Assembly: GCA_031308135.1 (NCBI GenBank)
Contig: JAHLJT010003656.1
Location: 70,016,984-70,080,983 of the forward strand
Origin: Acheta domesticus
Lineage: Eukaryota > Arthropoda > Insecta > Orthoptera > Gryllidae
Direction: 5' to 3'
Length of the DNA: 64,000 nt
The notes beneath the pieces are model-generated. The model saw only the letters and a program-made list of their open reading frames with translations. It was not told the origin of the DNA and did no database searches. Position 1 is the stretch's first letter. Each line of letters begins with the position of its first letter. Below are positions 57,315 through 64,000 of this stretch, in pieces. The position numbers and the translations under genes are program-made.

Positions 57315-57791
57315 TTTAATTGTTTTTCTCTAAATATTGTATTTAATCCTCATTATACTTTCTTGCTATAAATGTTTGGTTTCCAAAAACATAGATAAAG
57401 GCTTTTGTAGTTTGTGATGTGTGACAAAAACGCAATCAAAACAAATATTTTCTATTAATTTCACGTTTCAATGTCATTGTTACATTATTATCTTAAAATT
57501 AGCATTAACAGTGAATGTACGATACTTATTATGCTTATACTTATTATACTTATTATTATACTTATTATACTTTAATTGTTTTTTCTCTAAATATTGTATT
57601 TAATCCTCATTATACTTTCTTGCTATAAATGTTTGGTTTCCAAAAACATAGATAAAGGCTTTTGTAGTTTGTGATGTGTGACAAAAACGCAATCAAAACA
57701 AATATTTTCTATTAATTTCACGTTTCAATGTCATTGTTACATTATTATCTTAAAATTAGCATTAACAGTGAATGTACGATACTTATTATGC
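57315..57791 (+). repeat. Near-perfect 220-bp tandem duplication
   Basis: 57315-57534 and 57572-57791 are almost identical, offset by 257 bp. The one clear difference is a T-run length (five against six T after TTTAATTG). They are separated by a 37-bp TTATAC/TTATTA simple tract (57535-57571). Near-identity indicates a recent duplication, or an assembly artefact. Confidence 0.9.
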
Positions 57792-58639
57792 CTTCAATAT
57801 ATCATGTTATCATGCTTTCATTAATTATTGTGGAAACTACTGTATGCGAGAAGTAGAAGTTTGTTCGAACTTTGTTGACTATATTAAAATTGGAACAGAC
57901 ACCCTGTACTAAGTGTACAGGAAAAATCTAATTTTAATATTATTAGATTCGCTTCCATTATATATTTATTATATGAAATAGAATTTGTTGAAGATATACG
58001 AACGGTGGGTATTGGATGGGTATCACTGATCGAGGCACGGTGAGTATCATTTACATTCCTATGAGAGATAGAAACCGAAGAAATGCGGAAGAACTCTGAA
58101 AGGACGATTACAGTACCAGTGATTCGTGATAATATTGGAACGAATGACCACGACTGAAGTGGACGTCAGGAGAGCGAGAATATTTTGTAGCCTCTGTAAC
58201 TCTTGTTTTGTCCATCTCAACTTCCACATTACATCACAGGTTCCACATTCCAGTTAATCCGGAACGGAATGCGAACACTGAGTGCCCAGAGGTAGAAAGT
58301 GAGAGCACTGGCCTCTTCATCGCTTGTGCCCGTAAGGCATGTGCAGGATCGAATTTATTTCCAAACGGAAGACCAAATATTTCTGTTTCTCCTGTTGACC
58401 ATTGGATTGCAACGGTGACGGTAACGTTCACTCTTATCAATATATATTTTGTACACAAAGATGTATTATCAGAGCATTCCATTACACATTTGAATTTGAA
58501 CTATTCATGACCTACTTGTCCGGTTACGCGCCGGAATTAGTCATTCTGTATATAGAATCGAAAGCTGTTGACTCACGCGAAGCAACGCGGATATAGAGAA
58601 AATACCCCGCATTAAACGCGCTCCCCCGTCGGGTAAGTA
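57792..58639. other. Non-coding stretch
   Basis: No gene is supported. The 100-codon plus frame at 58208-58510 and the 82-codon minus frame at 58234-58482 overlap, and neither matches a known family. Confidence 0.45.
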
Positions 58640-58992
58640 GGGCAGAGTTCCATTCATTCCTCAGGCGTCTCCGGTTCGTTGTCAGGTGGAAGGAGAGGGA
58701 GTGGGGGCGGGTGAGACCTTACGAAGCGAAGCAGGCCGTAACTGTATCCGTCGGGGCGGCGCGGCGCAGAGGCCCACAGCGTTTCGTCAGCCTTCCCGGG
58801 GGCCCATTCAGAGTGAAAGCAGGCGGCCGACACGGCACGGCGGCGCGGCGTGGGGGGTTGATCGGCGGCCACCGGCAGGTCGGAAGAGCAGAGATCCTCG
58901 GGTGGGCGGCCGCGGCGGTGGTGGTGGCGATGCCGGCGGGAGACACGGCCGAGACGGAGCGGGCGGGAAATGATGGCGGTTATTGGCACTTG
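58640..58992. other. GC-rich island 10
   Basis: CpG-rich with GGC/GGT triplets, open in several frames on both strands. It ends directly at a GGATCCAG MITE, as does island 3. Confidence 0.55.
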
Positions 58993-59240
58993 TGGATCCA
59001 GGGGACGGAGGCCATGAGGGCCATGCCCCCTCCACAAGGCCCAAAGTTTTCTTTTACCTTCTTTATTTGGCAAAATTGACTTAAATATTCAATTATGTTC
59101 GAATTATGTAATTATTTAAACTATAATATTGAATAGTAACAAATCTGCAGTACATAAATATTATACAATACAATAACAAATATGTTTATTAGTTAGTAAA
59201 AATCTACGATGGCCTTCTCCAAAATGATCGGCTGGATCCC
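58993..59240 (+). mobile_element. MITE of the GGATCCAG family, copy 3
   Basis: Starts GGATCCAGGGGACGGAGGCC and ends AAAATGATCGGCTGGATCC, followed by a C run. The interior matches copy 1 in order (CTTTATTTGGCAAAATTGAC, TTCGAATTATGTAATTATTT, CAGTACATAAATA, GATGGCCTTCTCC). No coding capacity. Confidence 0.7.
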
Positions 59241-59249
59241 CCCCCCTAT

Positions 59250-59560
59250 TGGTGATGGTGGGGGGCAATGGTGACGAGGACGATGACGGCTGGACTGGAT
59301 GGGACGTCTGGACGCCAGAGTCGGGACTGTCGTGATGGGGATTGAGGTTTTGGCGGCGACGGTGATGTCAATGGGGCCGAGTAGGTAGTGGTAGTGGTGA
59401 TGAGGAAGGTGATATTTGAGATGGACGGGACGAGGGACGGTGGCGATGGTTGCGCCGGTTGAGGTGACGATAGTGATGATTATGATGACAGTGATGACGG
59501 TGATGGTTACGAAAACGATGAGGCTGATGATTAAGGACGCTAAATGGGTGGTGGGGGATT
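59250..59560 (+). repeat. Degenerate GAT/GGT trinucleotide region
   Basis: Imperfect GATGGTGA/GACGATGA repeats, strongly G-rich and C-poor on the plus strand, best preserved at 59465-59530 (GATGATTATGATGACAGTGA). Confidence 0.75.
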
Positions 59561-59727
59561 ATGAATGGATTATACTAAGGAGGAAGAGTATCAGCGATTG
59601 AGAATAAGATGACAAGGTGCAAGGAAGAGAGGCTAATGTAACTGATGAAGATAACAAGGAGGGTGTGATGGAGACGGGGGTTGCAAGTGAAATGTCTACG
59701 ACAACGGCGGCGAGAGGTAGGGGGAGG

Positions 59728-60125
59728 AGAGAAAGACAAGGGCAGAGAAAGAGAGAGGGCGAGAGACAGGAAGAGAGATGAGGAGAGAGAAGAGAAACTG
59801 GGAGAGAGGAAGAGAGACGGGGAGAGAGAGACGGGGGAGAGAGAGGAAGAGAGACGGGGGGAGAGAGAGGAAGAGAGACGGGGGAGAGAGAGGAAGAGAG
59901 ACGGGGGAGAGAGAGGAAGAGAGACGGGGGAGAGAGAGGAAGAGAGACGGGGGGAGAAAGAGGAAGAGAGACGGGGGAGAGAGAGGAAGAGAGACGGGGG
60001 AGAGAGAGGAAGAGAGACGGGGAGAGAGAGAGGAAGAGAGACGGGGGGAGAGAGAGGAAGAGAGACGGAGAGAGAGAGAGAGGAAGAAAAACGGGAAGAG
60101 AGAGGAAGAGAGGGGACGGAGACAG
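59728..60125 (+). repeat. Purine-rich GAGAGAGAGGAAGAGAGACGGGG minisatellite
   Basis: About a dozen tandem units of 23-24 bp with core GAGGAAGAGAGACGGGG, nearly pure purine on the plus strand. Long frames through it (149 codons plus with ERKRDGG/EREEERRG repeats; 298 codons minus with SLPLS repeats) exist only because the repeat lacks stops. Nearly all pyrimidines are the C of each ACGG. Confidence 0.9.
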
Positions 60126-60370
60126 ACTGATGGGTGACGGGAGCGGCGACGACTGCAGTGTTGAGTGCGAGGCGGGATGCTGTCAAGAAGGGGCCGGGGA
60201 AAGGGGCGGGAGGGTGGCTGACGTAAGACGCCCGCGGGAAGGTGCGCTGCAGCCGCCACCTGCGCGGGATCTGGGTCAAGAACTGGACGGGCAGCTGGAA
60301 GGTTCTGCGACGGGACAGTGTGCGCCCTACGGCTGCTTCGCGAGCGCTCTGCGTCGAAAAGTTTACGTGA
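60126..60370. other. GC-moderate flank of the minisatellite
   Basis: Mixed-composition sequence (95-codon plus frame 60130-60417) with no recognised domain. Confidence 0.4.
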
Positions 60371-61584
60371 TGTTGCGGTGTCATGCAGCAAGGAACCAAC
60401 CTATGTTGAATGAGTGAAGATAAAACGATACATTCACTATACCGTGCTAAATGATTTATTTCTTTTATCACTGATTGCTATACTTGTTAAATTACAGGAT
60501 CTTTTCTGCATTGCGCCATTATTATTTAAATGTTGCCTCACGAAAGATTTTTTAAATATGTGTTAGCACTCTTACTTGTCATTTGCAGCATTGTCGTCTT
60601 CATTTCACTTTCTTCTCATTTCTTTCCACAAGAGAAAAAAACTCAGTTGAAATAAATAAGGACCATACTTTTTGCTGCATTCTTATTTTTTGTCATATTT
60701 CTATTCGCTCTATTCGCGCCGTTTTATTTTTAAAAATCAGATGTGAATTAAACGTTTATTTTGCTCGGTCTAATTTTTGTAGTTAATTTCTCTTACAACA
60801 TTATTTTTGATTACTTCTGTTTACACCGCTGCCTTTGGGATGTTCAATGGAATAATTTTACGCTGAATCGAAATCAAATGTTTTCCTTTGTTTTAAGCAA
60901 CTTTCTCTAAATGGACCTTAAACATTAGTTGGTCATTTGAGATTCTTTAAGATGGAATTACTACTATAAGCACGTAGAACCGTTTGCAGTTTTGCAATCG
61001 ATCAGTTATTCTTGTGAATATTTAGACCATTTAAGTTTAATAGTAAAATTAACTTTGTCAAACTCAAATCTGTAAGTAGTTTACTTGAATATACCTCACA
61101 ATAAATTTTACTGAATAACTGTCAAGCTTCTTTCTAAATTTATGGAGAACGTACAAATATTTTTTCAGGGTCTTGGTGTTTGAGGAGACTGAACTAAATA
61201 ACTATACCCAGACAAAACATAACGATTGAATAAAATTTGAATTTGCTGGTCGTTAAAATTGAATAGCGACGAAAAGAAAGACGACAATATTCGAAATATA
61301 ACATACTTTTACAATAACAAAGTCTTGCCAAGTTATTTCTACAAAAAGTGTCTCGTTCCTAAATAATGATACGGAACTTGCACTTAGCTTTTTCGAATTG
61401 TAAATTGAAATTTACAGTAGAAGTAAGAGATCTGAACTGAGACAGGGGGCATTGACCTAGTCTCTAGAGAAAAACTCACTTCCCTTACCCCTTCAACAAA
61501 TATTCTGTAAATCGTTGATAAAAAATTGGACGTTTGTCTCCAGTCAATTTTATGCGTTAATGTATGTAGTTGCTGCTGAATTTT
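60371..61584. other. AT-rich non-coding stretch
   Basis: Nothing recognisable. Confidence 0.5.
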
Positions 61585-61790
61585 CATAGCCAGAAAAGTC
61601 CTTGGTTCGAAATTCGAAGGTGGCGTAGTTTGGATACCAGTTGGGTCGGACGATGCTCCTGACAGGTTGAAAATACTCGAGGTCGACCACTCTGATCGAT
61701 CGTTTCCTTGCATCAATTCCAGACGTATGCGGGAGTGGTACACCGAAGAACAGAGTGCGCGAGATACTTCTTTCATCATCATACTCTACA
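61585..61790 (+). mobile_element. SINE-A copy, strongly diverged
   Basis: Ordered blocks match SINE-A: AGTCCTTGGTTCGAAATTCG (B-box part), TACTCGAGGTCGACCACTCTGATCG-like body, CATCAATTCCAGACGTATGC and GGGAGTGGTAC. Much older than the other copies. Confidence 0.5.
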
Positions 61791-62506
61791 CTGATTTTAT
61801 AAAAATTATTTTCATTCACTAGTCAGCCATAAGATTTTTCTTAAGATGGTTTCAGAAAACAACATGCTATGTACAGCATTTATTCCACTATTCACATTTG
61901 AGTTAACCCAATTAGACTCTGCATTGTTTCTTGTTAATTTTATGTATCTTTTGGTTGGTCATGGAAGAATTGGTTACAGGGGAGAGGAAGTATTGTTTTA
62001 TGACATAATGTTCCGCACCGATCGGAGTGTCCTCATGTCTCCCCACTCCAAGACTTACCATTACTATAATCACGGAAGATTATAGGTGTAGATTCCGCAC
62101 AACAGACAAAGGGTCTAACTGAGGTGATAGTTTTGATATCGATAACTCTGTTTTGATATCGTCTGTTGTGTTATCGGTCATGTATCATTGAATACTTTAC
62201 TTTGGAATAGAAGTAACTAACTTAGCCCTTGCGATTACATCGTATTGAAGATCTGTAGAGAAGTTAGTCAGAAAATATCGCATATCCATGAATGTTCATA
62301 TGTTTTACCAAGATCTTTACACAGATGTGCATGGATTTTTTTTTGCCTGTAACTGCAAATCCTGCTATCAACCTCACCATAATGTAATCACTTATGGAAT
62401 TTTTGAATGTCATCTCTGAACTTTTTATTTAAAGGGTCGTGGGTCAGACACCTAATTATAATCAGAACTCCCTCATCTCTTTGATGTTCTAGATATCACA
62501 AGATTG

Positions 62507-62511
<5 letters not shown>
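61791..62511. other. AT-rich non-coding stretch
   Basis: Nothing recognisable beyond a direct repeat GTTTTGATATCG at 62130 and 62152. Confidence 0.5.

Positions 62512-62557
<46 letters not shown>
62512..62557 (+). repeat. (TA)n microsatellite
   Basis: A 46-bp pure TA tract flanked by GTG and CAC, making it self-complementary to its ends. Confidence 0.95.
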
Positions 62558-62562
<5 letters not shown>

Positions 62563-63114
62563 CAATCACACGATACGATGTTCTAGAAGCAAGACCAACT
62601 GCTCTTCCATTTCCCGCGAACTTGCCAAGTTGCGGATGACGCCATCTTCCCGTTTCCATTCTTGCCGCCCATTTCAAACAACGCAAAATTTGTAACTTTT
62701 TTATGAATAAAGGAAAACTGCGATCTATTCAATTTTCAGTCCACTTCTAATTTTCTCTCTCTTCTTTTCTTTCTTTTTTTCATACGTCACTTGTTTAAAA
62801 CCGTTCATCGGGAGCCGATTACGAGAGACATCAAAATCGTTCTATTTAGAGCTCTAATGCATGTGATATCCCACGGTCTTTACCCACATCTCATGTGTTT
62901 GGATTTTTCTTAAAGGACGGCGCACTGTAAAATCCCTGATGGACGCCGGCCGTGGCCATTCGTTTCTCCGTTTGGATGTGTTTAGTGGAATAATAGTACA
63001 CTATTTCGAAAAAATATAGCATGCAAACAAAAATGTGTTATACTGATTTTTCTTACTACCCAGATATTTCCTACAACATTCAAGGCATTTTTAAAAATCG
63101 CAGCCCCATCTCTT
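62558..63114. other. Non-coding stretch
   Basis: Nothing recognisable. Confidence 0.5.
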
Positions 63115-63390
63115 GCGATTCAATTCAATTCAATTCAATGTCATTAGATGCAATAATAATCGATTTGATTCTATCCGATGCAATCCGTCAGATTAGGTTC
63201 AGTACGAATCGATTCGACGCGAACCGATTCGATATCTATAGATCATATTCGATCAGAATCGATCCGATTCGGTCCGTTGCGACACAATTCAGAACGATCA
63301 GATTCGATTTGAAGCGGTTCGATGCGGTGGGTTGCAATTTCATTTGATTCGATTATGTCAGATTGAGTAGGATTCAGTCGGATCCGATAT
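63115..63390 (+). repeat. Decayed ATTCGAT/GATTC satellite
   Basis: ATTCA pentamers (63119-63138) lead into a 250-bp field rich in GATTC, CGATTCGA, GATCC and GATGC variants. It looks like a simple repeat worn down by substitutions. Confidence 0.75.
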
Positions 63391-63391
63391 G

Positions 63392-63665
63392 AATGCTCGG
63401 AAGCAGGCGTGGGCGGGGCGGGGCGGCGGCGCGCGGAGGCGCCGGGCGCGAGCTTGTACTCGCGGGAGGCGGCGGCGGCGGTGGCTGCAGCGGCTGGCGC
63501 AGGGCGGGGTCGGCCTTGGTCCGCCTCCCGGACCCGACCCCGCCTTCCGCGCCGCCCGGAACTAGAGCGCCTGCCTGCCTGCTTGCCGGCCTGCCTCCTG
63601 CCGCCGGCCGGCCGCCGCCCCACGCCCCACCCTCTACCACCTCGCCACCCGCCCCCGCCATGCGA
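63392..63665. other. GC-rich island 11
   Basis: CpG-rich island with GGGGCGGGGCGGCGGC at its left and a C-rich tract at its right (63615-63660). Frames on both strands are open by composition. It starts and stops abruptly between two repeat arrays. Confidence 0.55.
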
Positions 63666-63686
63666 AAATATGCGAAAGCAATAGCG

Positions 63687-63871
63687 TGTATCTACATTAC
63701 AGCAATAGAAGAAACGCGTATTTGTAGAATAATGGTATTGGTCGCCGGCCGCCCAATACAGAATAATGGTACTGGCCTGGCCATTATAGAATAATGGTAC
63801 TGGCCACCTAAAATCGTAGTACCGGTCCGTATCTGCATTACAGCAACAGAAGCAACGCTTATTTGTAGAAT
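63687..63871 (+). repeat. Nested minisatellite
   Basis: GTATCT(A/G)CATTACAGCAA and GTATTTGTAGAAT-type sequence at 63688-63730 recurs at 63829-63871 (141-bp spacing). Between them AGAATAATGGTA(T/C)TGG occurs three times (63726, 63760, 63788). Confidence 0.8.
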
Positions 63872-64000
63872 CAATTGCTCCCTGAACACCTACCACTATC
63901 CTCTAGAAATTGTTTACAAATAAAATCTGAGGATGTTCAGAGATATCAATAAATTCATCACTTGCGTTGAGGAAATGTAAACATTCTTAATACCCTCCCC

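Noticed and set aside
58654..59079. 139-codon minus and 122-codon plus frames
   Set aside because: GC-island frames that run into the GGATCCAG MITE on both strands.
59575..60471. 298-codon minus-strand frame and 149-codon plus frame
   Set aside because: Both run through a stop-free 23-24-bp purine minisatellite; the products are SLPLS or ERKRDGG repeats.
63243..63896. 217-codon minus-strand frame
   Set aside because: It is a patchwork of decayed GATTC satellite, GC island and minisatellite with no protein family resemblance.

Overview
This window looks like nuclear DNA from a large, repeat-rich insect genome. It is AT-rich (often poly-A/T and TAAA-rich), punctuated by about eleven short GC-rich islands of 200-650 bp. 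It carries tRNA-headed SINEs, jockey-like LINE tails, and hAT, piggyBac, Harbinger-like and Tc1/mariner-like DNA elements. The SINE and LINE styles fit a polyneopteran insect (stick insect, cockroach/termite or orthopteran), but that placement is inference. No bacterial operon, rRNA gene or CRISPR array is present.

I found no host protein-coding gene I can defend. Almost all open frames are under 130 codons, without recognisable domains or a convincing exon chain. The longest ones lie in GC islands or low-complexity repeats. The window is best read as intergenic or long-intron DNA. All recognisable coding sequence is transposon-derived: a jockey-like reverse transcriptase C-terminus (46001-46537, still open), an older relative (13164-13454), two hAT-type transposase remnants (37131-37391 and 42272-42670), and a wrecked gene of the arthropod transposon family carrying the PLHIKLGLMK-type motif (21360-22330).

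Layout. 0-6 kb: AT-rich DNA with one MITE, one SINE and a possible conserved regulatory block (4470-4790). 6.4-10.2 kb: two GC islands and a cluster of minus-strand SINE-A copies, one split by a 168-bp Tc1/mariner-like MITE. 10.2-13.5 kb: SINE-B, a TAGGCA-rich element and a LINE tail. 14.4-16.4 kb: SINE-D, a three-unit 278-bp tandem array derived from the SINE-A 3' end, a GC island, a MITE and duplicated termini of another DNA element. 16.4-31.5 kb: mostly featureless AT-rich DNA with the PLHIKLGL-type pseudogene, a strong hairpin (22821-22896) and a 674-bp TIR element (25852-26525). 31.5-41 kb: GC islands, a LINE tail, a hAT element nested in SINE-A with an 8-bp target duplication, and a Harbinger-like element. 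41.8-48.9 kb: a second hAT, a LINE with 10-bp target duplication, a second TAGGCA element and a piggyBac-like MITE. 51-57 kb: SINE-A copies in both orientations and other SINEs. 57-64 kb: a 220-bp tandem duplication, purine-rich satellites, a (TA)n tract, a decayed GATTCGAT repeat, a GC island and a minisatellite.

Nothing here forms a cooperating gene system. The value of the window is its transposon archaeology: precise boundaries, target duplications and nesting order can be read directly. A few non-repeat blocks deserve conservation or RNA tests.
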